From positions 1 through 20,441 of the forward strand of contig CAZYWA010000083.1 of the NCBI GenBank assembly GCA_964650975.1: a stretch of 20,441 nucleotides of DNA, written 5' to 3'. The translations under genes were made by a program, and so were the position numbers. The DNA is from CAZYWA01 sp964650975 [NCBI: uncultured bacterium]. GTDB lineage: Bacteria; JADJOY01. How positions within the stretch are numbered: position 1 is the stretch's first letter; the number at the start of each line of letters is the position of its first letter. The notes under the pieces are model-generated. The model was not told the DNA's origin and ran no database searches. It saw only the letters and a program-made list of their open reading frames with translations. Shown one piece after another: positions 1-6,625 of this stretch.

Positions 1-150
1 CCCCCGCCCCGTCCGGAGTGAATCCGGCCGGGGCCCCACCCCCGAGTCGGCTCGCTGGGGCTCGCCGCAGCGCCTCTCGGCGCTGGGCTGAGATCCCGGC
101 GAGGAGTCGGTTCGGCGTCAACGGAAGTGTGAGGCGTCGCCGAACCGACT
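1..150 (-). repeat. Dispersed structured repeat, family R1, copy 1 (cut by window edge)
   Basis: Read on the minus strand, this begins about 70 nt after the acyl-CoA dehydrogenase stop codon. It contains, in order: a perfect 12-bp hairpin (139-150 with 105-116); a nested hairpin with outer arms 97-103/61-67 and inner arms 79-85/68-74 closed by a GAGA loop; a hairpin with arms 29-34/6-11 and 23-27/13-17 around a TTCAC loop; and the start of a poly-G arm at 1-5, cut by the window edge. The same order recurs at 5999-6162, and the last part recurs at 7176-7248. No coding role is apparent. A structured 3'-UTR, terminator or non-autonomous mobile repeat are the options. Confidence 0.8.
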
Positions 151-220
151 GACGGCTTCCCGCCCTCAGGCGACCTCGGTCGGCCTCGCTCCGAAGCGAT
201 CACCACGACCGCGAGCCCTT

Positions 221-1405
221 TCACGCCAGGGCCTCGAGGGGGCGGTCGCCGTCGTTGGTGAAGGTGAGGGTGGCGGCGCGGGCGTTTTCCATCGGGTCGG
301 TGCCGAGGATGAAGGCCATGGTGCGGGCGTCGCGGTACCACTTCTCCTCGGGGTAGTCGCGGATGAAGCCGGCGCCGCCCAGCACCTGGACGCCGTCGGT
401 GGTGACCTTGCGCGCCATGTCGTTGGCCTGCACCAGCGCGTGGATCGACGAGCGCTCGGCGCTCGCGATGCCGCGATCGATCTCCCACGCCGCTTTCCAC
501 ACCAGCCAGCGGGCCGCGTCGACCTCGGTGGCCATGTCGGCGATCATCCACGAGAGGCCCTGGTGATGGCCGATCGGCTTGCCGAAGGCGCTGCGCTCCT
601 CGGCGTAGTGGATCGCGTAGTCGCACGCCGCGCGCGAGAGCCCGACGATGCGCGCGGCGTTCACCACCCGCGCCCGCGACAGGAAGCGGCGGAAGCCGCC
701 CACGAAGTCGCCGCGGCCCGAGAGCCGCGCGTCGCGCGGAACGGTGACGCCGGCGAACGTGACGTCGACGATCGGCACGCCGTTGATGCCGCAGGTGAGA
801 TGCGGCGCCGAGACCGAGACGCCCGGCGTCGCCCGATCGACCACGAACGCCGCGAGCCCGTCCCAGCCCTTGGCGCGGCCGAACGAGGCGAACACCACGA
901 ACCACTCGGCGTGCGCGCCGTTCAACACGAACGACTTGGCGCCGTCGAGCAGGTAGCCGCTCGCGGTCTCGCGCGCGGTGGTCGACATCGCGTGCCAGTC
1001 GTCGATCGGCTTGGGCTCGAGCAGCGCGAGCGCCGCGGTGCGCGCGTGCGCGTCGGGCGCCGCGAACGGCGCCAGGTAGCGCTCGTCGTGGGCGCCCTCG
1101 CCGAGCTCGAGCACCGCGAGGCCCGCGAGCCCGGGACCGTCGAGGCCGATCGCCGCTCCCGGATCGCCGTACGCGAGCGCTTCCTCGATCAGCGCGCGGG
1201 TCACCAGGCCCATGCCGGATCCACCCACCGTCTCCGGGTAATTCAGCACCGAGAGCCCCATCTCGTGGTACTTGCGGCGCAGCGCGTCGGGGACCGCACC
1301 GGCGGCCTCGACGTCGCGCATCAGCGGGCGGACCTCGGCCTCGGCGAAGCGCTCGACGGTCTTCAGGATCTCCTTCTCGTCGTCGCTGGGCTCGAAGGAA
1401 ATCAT
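221..1405 (-). CDS. Acyl-CoA dehydrogenase family protein lacking the usual catalytic Glu
   Basis: This is a 394-residue flavoprotein of the acyl-CoA dehydrogenase family, a normal length. Family members bind FAD and oxidise acyl-CoA thioesters to the 2,3-enoyl form in fatty-acid or amino-acid breakdown. The N-terminal helical domain (about 1-120), beta domain (about 125-230) and C-terminal helical domain (about 235-380) can be followed. RSAFGKPIGHHQ (271-282) and VLGGAGFIRDYPEEK (341-355) are typical FAD and tetramer-contact motifs. The segment that normally reads YEGT, carrying the catalytic glutamate, reads ILGT (366-369), so Leu367 replaces Glu. The alternative glutamate site of isovaleryl-CoA dehydrogenase aligns with Ala245. 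The enzyme may be a non-catalytic partner subunit or act on an unusual substrate. The ATG has a GGAG about 8 nt upstream. It lies 79 nt downstream of the NamZ gene on the same strand. Confidence 0.93.
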   Translation of the reverse strand: MISFEPSDDEKEILKTVERFAEAEVRPLMRDVEAAGAVPDALRRKYHEMGLSVLNYPETVGGSGMGLVTRALIEEALAYGDPGAAIGLDGPGLAGLAVLELGEGAHDERYLAPFAAPDAHARTAALALLEPKPIDDWHAMSTTARETASGYLLDGAKSFVLNGAHAEWFVVFASFGRAKGWDGLAAFVVDRATPGVSVSAPHLTCGINGVPIVDVTFAGVTVPRDARLSGRGDFVGGFRRFLSRARVVNAARIVGLSRAACDYAIHYAEERSAFGKPIGHHQGLSWMIADMATEVDAARWLVWKAAWEIDRGIASAERSSIHALVQANDMARKVTTDGVQVLGGAGFIRDYPEEKWYRDARTMAFILGTDPMENARAATLTFTNDGDRPLEALA

Positions 1406-1484
1406 CGCGAGACTCCGTGGAAGGCCGGCCGCGAAGCCGCGCCGCCGGAAGGTGGGCGATCGAACCTGGAGCGTAGCGCGGGGG

Positions 1485-2663
1485 TCAGGAGTAGAGAAGG
1501 AATCGGCGCCGCAGCTCGAGGAACTCGCGATGCTGGTCGCGCCAGCCCGCTTCGATGTCCTCGAGCGCGGCTCCCGCTTCGATGCCGAGCCGGACTCGAT
1601 CGCTACCGGTCAGCAGATCGAACGCCAGGCGGTCCGAGATGAACTCGTAGGTCTCGCGACGCCACTCGAACCGCTCGGGCCAGAGCCGGCGAATGCTCGA
1701 GATCAGGGCCAGGCTGGTGCGAAACGGGAGGAACGTCTGGCGCTCGACCACGTGAATCTGGACGCCACCGCAGCGCTGGCCTGCGAACTTGTGGAAGGTG
1801 GGGCGGAAGAAGAGCGGCCGGAGATGCACGCCCGGCAAGCCCAGGCGTTCGAGCTCGCGGATCAGCGCGAAAGGATCGACGAAGGGCGCGCCGCAGAGCT
1901 CGAACGGCTTGGTGGTGCCGCGAGCCTCGGAGAGCAGCGTGCCCTCGAGCAAGCACTGGCCGGGGTAAACGCCCGCCGTCTCGACCGTCGGCATGTTGGG
2001 AGACGGCGCGACCCACGGCAGCCCCGTGCCGTCGAACCACCGATCGCGGCGCCATCCGTCGAGCTCCACGACGGTCAGCTCGCATTCGATCTCTCGCGCC
2101 TCGCGCAGGTAACGCGCCACCTCGCCGGCCGTCATGCCGTGACGAACCGGCACCGGGAAGGCGCCCACGAACGACTCGAAGTCCGGCTCGACCAGCGGAC
2201 CCTCGACGGCGGCGCCGCCGATCGGGTTGGGGCGGTCGGCCACCACCACGCGCACTCCGCAGCGCCCGGCCACCTCCATCAGATAGGCGAGGGTCGCGAG
2301 GAACGTGTAGTAACGCGAGCCCACGTCCTGCAGATCGAATACCACGACGTCCACGCCGTCCAATGCGGAGGGCTCGGGACGGAGGCTGGTCTCGCTGGTG
2401 CCGTAGAGACTGACGATCGGCAAGCCGGTGACCGGATCGGTTTCGTGGCCGACCGCGATCATGTCCTGGGCGTCGCCCCACAGCCCGTGCTCGGGCGCCA
2501 GGAGGCGCACCAGCCGGAACTGGCCGTGCGCCGCGAATCTCACCACCGCGTGCGACAGGTCGGGGAGCACCGACGCCTGGTTCGCCACCAGCGCCACGCG
2601 ATCGCCCGGGCGCACGCCGAGCTTCTCGTCGAGGATGCGCTCGATTCCGATTCGGACGCGCAC
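1485..2663 (-). CDS. namZ: Exo-beta-N-acetylmuramidase NamZ / DUF1343 family (GH171)
   Basis: The 392-residue protein carries the DUF1343 signature motifs throughout: APEHGLWGDAQ (56-66), DLQDVGSRYYTF (110-121), DRPNPIGG (143-150), PVRHGMTAGE (172-181), SPNMPTVETAG (221-231) and GTTKPFELCGAP (249-260). Characterised NamZ enzymes remove MurNAc from the non-reducing end of peptidoglycan fragments during cell-wall turnover or recycling. The reading frame stays open to 3125, but that extension overlaps the oppositely oriented receiver gene and has no family similarity. I therefore take the GTG at 2663, which has GGGAG a few bases upstream. No convincing signal peptide follows this start, so a cytoplasmic or non-classical location is possible. 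It diverges from an operon encoding the peptidoglycan-synthase activator LpoB, which fits an envelope role. Function is assigned from motifs and the exact start is uncertain. Confidence 0.9.
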   Translation of the reverse strand: MRVRIGIERILDEKLGVRPGDRVALVANQASVLPDLSHAVVRFAAHGQFRLVRLLAPEHGLWGDAQDMIAVGHETDPVTGLPIVSLYGTSETSLRPEPSALDGVDVVVFDLQDVGSRYYTFLATLAYLMEVAGRCGVRVVVADRPNPIGGAAVEGPLVEPDFESFVGAFPVPVRHGMTAGEVARYLREAREIECELTVVELDGWRRDRWFDGTGLPWVAPSPNMPTVETAGVYPGQCLLEGTLLSEARGTTKPFELCGAPFVDPFALIRELERLGLPGVHLRPLFFRPTFHKFAGQRCGGVQIHVVERQTFLPFRTSLALISSIRRLWPERFEWRRETYEFISDRLAFDLLTGSDRVRLGIEAGAALEDIEAGWRDQHREFLELRRRFLLYS

Positions 2664-2790
2664 GCTGCTCCCGGATCCCGGGTTCCCGGATGCTGGCCTG
2701 GCCCACGCGCGTTTCCAGCCGGCGAGCGGGAGCGCGTTTATACTCGCCGCGCGCCGCCCGCCCAACCCGAGCGTCGAGCGAATCGAGCGA
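2664..2790. promoter_or_regulatory. Divergent promoter region between namZ and the receiver/lpoB operon
   Basis: These 127 nt separate two divergent transcription units. A TATACT hexamer at 2739-2744 on the plus strand is the only clearly AT-rich, -10-like element and lies about 47 nt before the receiver ATG. I could not find a good -35 at standard spacing. GC-rich inverted sequence around CCCGGATCCCGGG lies next to the namZ start. The promoter call rests on gene arrangement plus a single -10-like match. Confidence 0.4.
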
Positions 2791-3234
2791 ATGAGCCCTC
2801 CCACCGCGACCGACTCGCCAGGAATGTCCAGCGCGCTCCGCATCCTGGTCATCGACGACGAGCCCGGAGTGCGCGACATCCTGAGCGAGCTCTTGACCGA
2901 AGAGGGCCACGACGTGGCGATCGCGCCGGATGGCGTCGCGGGGCTCGCTCTCTTCAGCGAGCGCTCGTTCGACCTGGTGATCACGGACCTGACGATGCCG
3001 CAGATGAGCGGGCTCGCCGTGGTGCTCGAGGTGCGCAGGCTCGCGCCCTGCGCGGTGTGCATCCTGACGTCGGGATGGACCGAGCGACCGGTTCCCGGGG
3101 GCCTCGACGTCAGCGTGGCCGACATGGTCCTCCAGAAGCCGTTCCAGTTCGACCAGGTGCTCGACTCGGTGAAGCGGGCCGGCGAGCTCCACCATCAGCG
3201 GATCGCCGCCACGGTTGCTCGTCACGGGACATGA
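2791..3234 (+). CDS. Stand-alone response-regulator receiver domain
   Basis: The 147-residue protein is a single CheY-like receiver domain. It has the acidic pair Asp22-Asp23 (VIDDEPG), phospho-acceptor Asp66 in LVITDLTMP, Thr93 (ILTSGW) and Lys116 (QKPFQ), the full phosphorylation and switch set. No output domain follows; after Lys116 there are only about 30 residues. Such proteins act by phosphotransfer or by binding a partner. The start is uncertain: ATG 2791 has only a weak purine run upstream, and ATG 2824 (residue 12) is also possible. Its stop overlaps the ATG of the next gene by 4 bp (ATGA at 3231-3234), implying translational coupling to the envelope lipoprotein operon. No histidine kinase is encoded in the window. 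Confidence 0.9.
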   Translation: MSPPTATDSPGMSSALRILVIDDEPGVRDILSELLTEEGHDVAIAPDGVAGLALFSERSFDLVITDLTMPQMSGLAVVLEVRRLAPCAVCILTSGWTERPVPGGLDVSVADMVLQKPFQFDQVLDSVKRAGELHHQRIAATVARHGT

Positions 3235-4736
3235 ACGCGATCGACCCAGCTCCGAGCGGCGGCATGCGCGCGATCCGGGGCTCGCTTGCGCGGGCCGCGC
3301 TCGCCGTCCTGGTGCTCGCGAACGCCGGTTGCAGCGTCTTCACCTCGTACGTGCGCGAGACCGCGGACGCGCGCCACAAGTTCGAGTCGCTCGACGCGGA
3401 CGGCGCCGTCACCGAGCTGAAATCAGGCACCGACAGCACCCTCGACCGGCTCTGCTACCTGCTCGAGCGGGGCGTCATCCTGCACGCCGCGGGCAAGCTC
3501 GACGAGTCGAACCGCGAGCTCCTGGCGGCGGTCGCCGACATCGACGAGATGGAGCGGAAGGCGATCATCAGCGCCTCCGACACCGCGGCCGAGGCGGGAA
3601 GCCTGCTCATCAACGAGAAGACCATCCCGTACGCCGGCGAGCCGTTCGAGCGGGTGCTGCTGCACGCCTACCTGGCGATGAACTTCCTGTTCACGGGCGA
3701 CCTCACGGGAGCGCGGGTGGAGATCCGCCGCCTGCAGGAGGTCCAGAAGGACATTCGCGAGAAGGCGCGGAAGGAGGCCGAGGATGCCGCGCCGCACGGG
3801 AAGGACGAGGCGCGCACCGCGGACGCCGTGGACCGCTCGCTCGGCAACGCCTACCGCGATCAGGACGCGATCGCCGCCCGGGTCCAGAACCTCTACGACG
3901 ACGCGCTCGCCTACGCGCTCTCGGCGCTGGTCTACGACATGAACGGCGAGCCCAACGACGCCTACATCGATCTCAAGCGCGCCATGGAGCTGCGCCCCGA
4001 GCTGGCCGAGCTGCGCGGGGACGCCTACCGCGCCGCGGTCCACAGCGGGCTTCGCGACGAGGCGAAGGAGCTCAAGGAGCGCGATCCTTCCGTCACCGAC
4101 GCTCCCAGCGATCAGCCGGAGCTGGTGGTGCTCTTCGAATGCGGCGACGCGCCGCTCAAGGGCGAGATCTCGTTGCCGATCCCGACCGGCAGCGGTCTCA
4201 CCGCGATCTCCCTGCCCAAGTACCAACCGCGCCCCAATCCGTACCGCCGCGCCACGGTCCGCGACTCCGAGGGCAAGGTCCTGGCGACGACCGATCTCTA
4301 CACCGACGTGGAAGCCATCGCCGTCCGCGGCCTGCGCGACCGGATGGCGGTCTTGGCCCTCAAGCAGGCCATCCGCGCGGTGGGCAAGGCGGTCATCTCC
4401 AAGCAGATCTCGGATGCCAGCGGACCCCAGGGAAGCGGGGGACGCGCGATCGCGATGATCCTCACCTCGCTCTTCAACGTGGTGAGCGAGCAGGCCGACG
4501 TCCGGAGCTGGACGACCTTGCCTGCTAACCTGCAGTGGGTGAGGATTCCGCTCGCGCCCGGGGAGCACCATCTCACGCTGGCGCTGGAAGGACCGGGGAG
4601 CGCCGACTTGCAGACCCGTCCCATCGTCGTGACGCTCGAAAAGGGACGCAAGCGTTTCGTGAACGTGCGCACCACCGGCCCGGCGGTCTATCTCAACGTG
4701 TATCCCCAGGAACGCCACCAGGAGGAAGGGACATGA
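3231..4736 (+). CDS. COG3014-type lipoprotein
   Basis: The 501-residue predicted lipoprotein has a hydrophobic signal segment (about 19-30) ending in LANAGC, so Cys34 is the likely lipidated residue; Asn at -3 is atypical for a lipobox. The alternative start Met12 (3264) would give a more usual signal length. The body is mostly helical (about 45-300) with TPR-like stretches such as DDALAYALSALVYDMNGEPN and DLKRAMELRPE. It is followed by a more beta-rich C-terminal half ending near TTGPAVYLNVYPQ. I recognise it as a COG3014 family protein mainly from its overall character and its fixed company: COG3014, YcfL-like and LpoB genes occur together in other diderms. It overlaps both neighbours by 4 bp. 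A role as an outer-membrane scaffold for the LpoB system is inference. Confidence 0.8.
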   Translation: MNAIDPAPSGGMRAIRGSLARAALAVLVLANAGCSVFTSYVRETADARHKFESLDADGAVTELKSGTDSTLDRLCYLLERGVILHAAGKLDESNRELLAAVADIDEMERKAIISASDTAAEAGSLLINEKTIPYAGEPFERVLLHAYLAMNFLFTGDLTGARVEIRRLQEVQKDIREKARKEAEDAAPHGKDEARTADAVDRSLGNAYRDQDAIAARVQNLYDDALAYALSALVYDMNGEPNDAYIDLKRAMELRPELAELRGDAYRAAVHSGLRDEAKELKERDPSVTDAPSDQPELVVLFECGDAPLKGEISLPIPTGSGLTAISLPKYQPRPNPYRRATVRDSEGKVLATTDLYTDVEAIAVRGLRDRMAVLALKQAIRAVGKAVISKQISDASGPQGSGGRAIAMILTSLFNVVSEQADVRSWTTLPANLQWVRIPLAPGEHHLTLALEGPGSADLQTRPIVVTLEKGRKRFVNVRTTGPAVYLNVYPQERHQEEGT

Positions 4737-5170
4737 CGTCGATGCGGCGAGTTTGGACGAGCGCCTTGGTCGCCGCGATCGCGGCGACGGGTGTGGCTTG
4801 CGAGAAGAACACCTCCTCGAACGTGGTGATCGGGGAGACGGCGGGCGGAGACCAGCTCACCAAGAACATCGTGGTGCACAACCCCAAGTTCGCGAAGAGC
4901 GTGAAGATCCTCGATCTCAAGGTCCGGCGCGAGAAGGACCTGCTCGAAGGGTTCGTCACGCTGCAGAACCAGACCGACGACACCGTGCCGTTCGAGTACC
5001 GCATGGAGTGGTACGACCAGGATCAGATGCCGATCGACACGCCGATCACGTCGTGGAAGCCGTTGACCGTCGACGGGCGCATGACCAAGGTGCTTCACGA
5101 GCTGTCGCCGCGCACCGAAGCCACCGGCTTCAAGTTCTACGTGCGCGAGCCCAATTCGGTGGAGCGGTGA
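4733..5170 (+). CDS. ycfL: YcfL-like periplasmic protein
   Basis: The 145-residue exported protein has an N-terminal hydrophobic segment (about 5-22) ending ATGVAC, so Cys23 could be lipidated. The mature part contains a beta-sandwich-like stretch: KILDLKVRREKDLLEGFVTLQNQTD (written here only as a region, about 62-86), FEYRMEWYDQDQ and a C-terminal FKFYVREPN. This pattern matches YcfL/DUF1425 proteins. In E. coli, ycfL lies directly upstream of lpoB, and the same order holds here. The ATG at 4733 sits inside the upstream stop (ATGA) and has a strong AGGAGG-type Shine-Dalgarno at about 4720-4726. YcfL's biochemical role is not established; association with LpoB is inferred from gene order. Confidence 0.82.
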   Translation: MTSMRRVWTSALVAAIAATGVACEKNTSSNVVIGETAGGDQLTKNIVVHNPKFAKSVKILDLKVRREKDLLEGFVTLQNQTDDTVPFEYRMEWYDQDQMPIDTPITSWKPLTVDGRMTKVLHELSPRTEATGFKFYVREPNSVER

Positions 5171-5200
5171 GCCGGCGGTGAGCCGTTAGACTTTCACGAC

Positions 5201-5220
5201 GCGCGCTCGCGGGAGCGCGC
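5201..5220 (+). promoter_or_regulatory. Perfect hairpin directly before the lpoB ribosome-binding site
   Basis: GCGCGCTC (5201-5208) and GAGCGCGC (5213-5220) form an 8-bp all-Watson-Crick stem with a GCGG loop. The lpoB Shine-Dalgarno AGGAGG starts at 5221, immediately after the stem, and the ATG is at 5236. No T-run follows, so a standard terminator is unlikely. RNA stabilisation, attenuation or control of ribosome access are possible. Confidence 0.6.
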
Positions 5221-5235
5221 AGGAGGACCCAGATC

Positions 5236-5823
5236 ATGCGCTTCCGTTGGTTCGTCTTCGCGGGCTCGATCCTGGCGCTCGGCGCCTGCACGCCTCACGT
5301 CCAGTACGGCGATCCGGAGCAGACCGAGACGCTCACCACCGACTTCGGCTCGACCGACCTGCAGACCATCGCGTCGAAGATGGTCCAGTCGCTGCTCGCG
5401 CACCCGTCGATCAACGGCAAGGAGAAGCCGCCGGTGCTCTACGTGTCGACGGTCAAGAACAAGACCGACGAGCACATCGACACCAAGTCGATCACCGACA
5501 AGATCCGCACCACCCTCCTGCAATCGGGGAAGGTGCGCTTCACCGCGATGAGCGACATCCCCAAGGACCTGGTGGATCAGCTCGACTACCAGACCAAGTC
5601 GGGGCTGGTCGATCCGGCCACCGCGCGCGCCGTGGGCAAGCAGGTGGGCGCCGACTACATGCTGATGGGCGAGATCACCAGCATCGTGAAGAAGGCCGGC
5701 AGCACCAAGGACGTCTACTACAAGATCACGCTCAACCTGGTGGACATCCAGACCGCGCTGATCGAGTGGGCCGACGAGAAGGAAATCCGCAAAGGCGAGA
5801 CCTCGAGCGTCTTCGGTCCCTGA
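5236..5823 (+). CDS. lpoB: Penicillin-binding-protein activator LpoB
   Basis: The 195-residue lipoprotein has signal MRFRWFVFAGSILALGAC with Cys18 as the lipidation site (lipobox LGAC). LpoB is an outer-membrane lipoprotein that reaches through the periplasm to stimulate the class A peptidoglycan synthase PBP1b. The family features are visible: ASKMVQSLLAHP (about 47-58), VLYVSTVKNKTDEHIDTKSI (about 67-86), a GKVRFTAMSD strand, ARAVGKQVGADYMLMGEITSI (region about 134-154) and LNLVDIQTALIEWADEKEIRKG near the end. The strong AGGAGG at 5221-5226 fixes the ATG. A hairpin lies immediately before that site, so lpoB may be regulated apart from the three upstream overlapping genes. Family assignment is firm; which PBP it serves cannot be seen here. 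Confidence 0.92.
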   Translation: MRFRWFVFAGSILALGACTPHVQYGDPEQTETLTTDFGSTDLQTIASKMVQSLLAHPSINGKEKPPVLYVSTVKNKTDEHIDTKSITDKIRTTLLQSGKVRFTAMSDIPKDLVDQLDYQTKSGLVDPATARAVGKQVGADYMLMGEITSIVKKAGSTKDVYYKITLNLVDIQTALIEWADEKEIRKGETSSVFGP

Positions 5824-5852
5824 GCTTCCTCCGAACCGATCTCGTGCCGTTT

Positions 5853-5930
5853 GGAGGGACGCGGTCCCTCGCGTCCGCAGCGTCCCAACCAGGATGGACG
5901 CCTGCGGCTGCGAGGGACCGCAGCCCTCCG
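5853..5930. repeat. Long palindromic repeat, family R2, copy A
   Basis: This 78-bp near-palindrome starts 29 nt after the lpoB stop. Outer arms GGAGGG/CCCTCC are followed, after a 2x2 mismatch, by a perfect 12-bp stem (GCGGTCCCTCGC with GCGAGGGACCGC). Inside are two further paired blocks (CCGCA/TGCGG and GCGTCC/GGACGC) and a 10-nt loop. A closely similar copy lies at 8899-8975. It may act as a REP-like element or a bidirectional RNA hairpin. Confidence 0.85.
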
Positions 5931-5998
5931 ACGACCAAGCACGGACGCTCGAGCGACTTCCTGCCACGCATGCCGGGGATCCGGCCGGCTTCCCTGGT

Positions 5999-6162
5999 CA
6001 GTCGGTTCGGGGCGCTTCCAAACGGCGTCATCCCCGAAACGACTGCTCGCCTGGATCTCGCCCTGGCGCCGAGAGGCGCCCGGCGAACGCAGTGAGCCGC
6101 CTTGGGGGTGGGGCCCCGGTCGGATTCACTCCGGACGGGGCGGGGGGCTTGAAGAGCCCCCC
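5999..6162 (+). repeat. Dispersed structured repeat, family R1, copy 2 (complete)
   Basis: This is the complete reference copy, on the plus strand downstream of lpoB. Hairpin 1 pairs 5999-6012 with 6032-6045 (13 of 14 pairs). Hairpin 2 has outer arms 6047-6051/6082-6086 and inner GGCGCC-GAGA-GGCGCC (6065-6080). Hairpin 3 pairs 6113-6118 with 6136-6141 and 6120-6124 with 6130-6134 around loop TTCAC. The last hairpin (6142-6162) has a G6/C6 stem extended by CTT/GAG. Stem sequences differ from copy 1 in ways that keep pairing. It ends 4 nt before the convergent gene's stop codon, so it could separate the two transcripts. Confidence 0.85.
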
Positions 6163-6166
6163 GTAA

Positions 6167-6544
6167 TTAGCCGAAGAGGCCGGCGATCGCGGCGAACGGC
6201 AGGAACACCACGTCGAGCGGCAAGGTGAAGATGAAGAGCGGCACCTTGCCGGCCGGGTTGATCGACGAGTTGGCCAGCCCGCGGGTGAGCGCGAACAGGT
6301 ATTCGCTGTTGTAGCCGGACGTGTCCTGCGCCTTCTCGAAGTCGGACAGGCTGCCCTTCGAGCCGGACTGCGCGGAAGACGAGGACGAGTCGTCGGCCGC
6401 GATGCGCGTTTCCTGAGCGGCGGCTCGCGAAGGGGCCGCCGCGACGGACGGCGAGCTCTGCGGAGCGGCCGCCGCGACGGCCGGAGCGGCGATCAGAGCC
6501 AGGGCGAGCGACCAGCCTGCGATTTCTCGTGCGGTGTCGTTCAT
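6167..6544 (-). CDS. Small secreted protein with hydrophobic C-terminus, unknown function
   Basis: The 125-residue protein is not recognised. It has a signal peptide (about 1-27, ending AVAAAAP), a low-complexity Ala/Ser/Pro-rich middle (28-65, including a run of five Ser), then a compact region SDFEKAQDTSGYNSEYLFALTRG and a hydrophobic end VPLFIFTLPLDVVFLPFAAIAG (about 101-122). The end faintly resembles the terminal motif of small YceK-like envelope proteins, too weakly to name. The ATG at 6544 has GGAG about 10 nt upstream; an upstream in-frame ATG at 6589 lacks support and would bury the signal peptide. It lies 81 nt downstream of the SRPBCC gene on the same strand and converges on lpoB. 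Confidence 0.75.
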   Translation of the reverse strand: MNDTAREIAGWSLALALIAAPAVAAAAPQSSPSVAAAPSRAAAQETRIAADDSSSSSAQSGSKGSLSDFEKAQDTSGYNSEYLFALTRGLANSSINPAGKVPLFIFTLPLDVVFLPFAAIAGLFG

Positions 6545-6625
6545 CGAGGAATCTCCACGTGCTCGAGTTGACCGAGCGCAGTATGACACGCGGAGAACCG
6601 GTCGTCTCCGACGCCTCGACCCTTC

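Noticed and set aside
440-1642. Long plus-strand open frame opposite the acyl-CoA dehydrogenase gene
   Set aside because: Its Arg/Ala/Glu-rich translation has no domain and mirrors the codon bias of the real minus-strand gene; such shadow frames are common at this GC content.
2664-3125. N-terminal extension of the NamZ frame
   Set aside because: It would overlap the receiver gene on the other strand, is Ser/Thr/Arg-rich and lacks DUF1343 similarity; the motif-bearing part fits the GTG at 2663.
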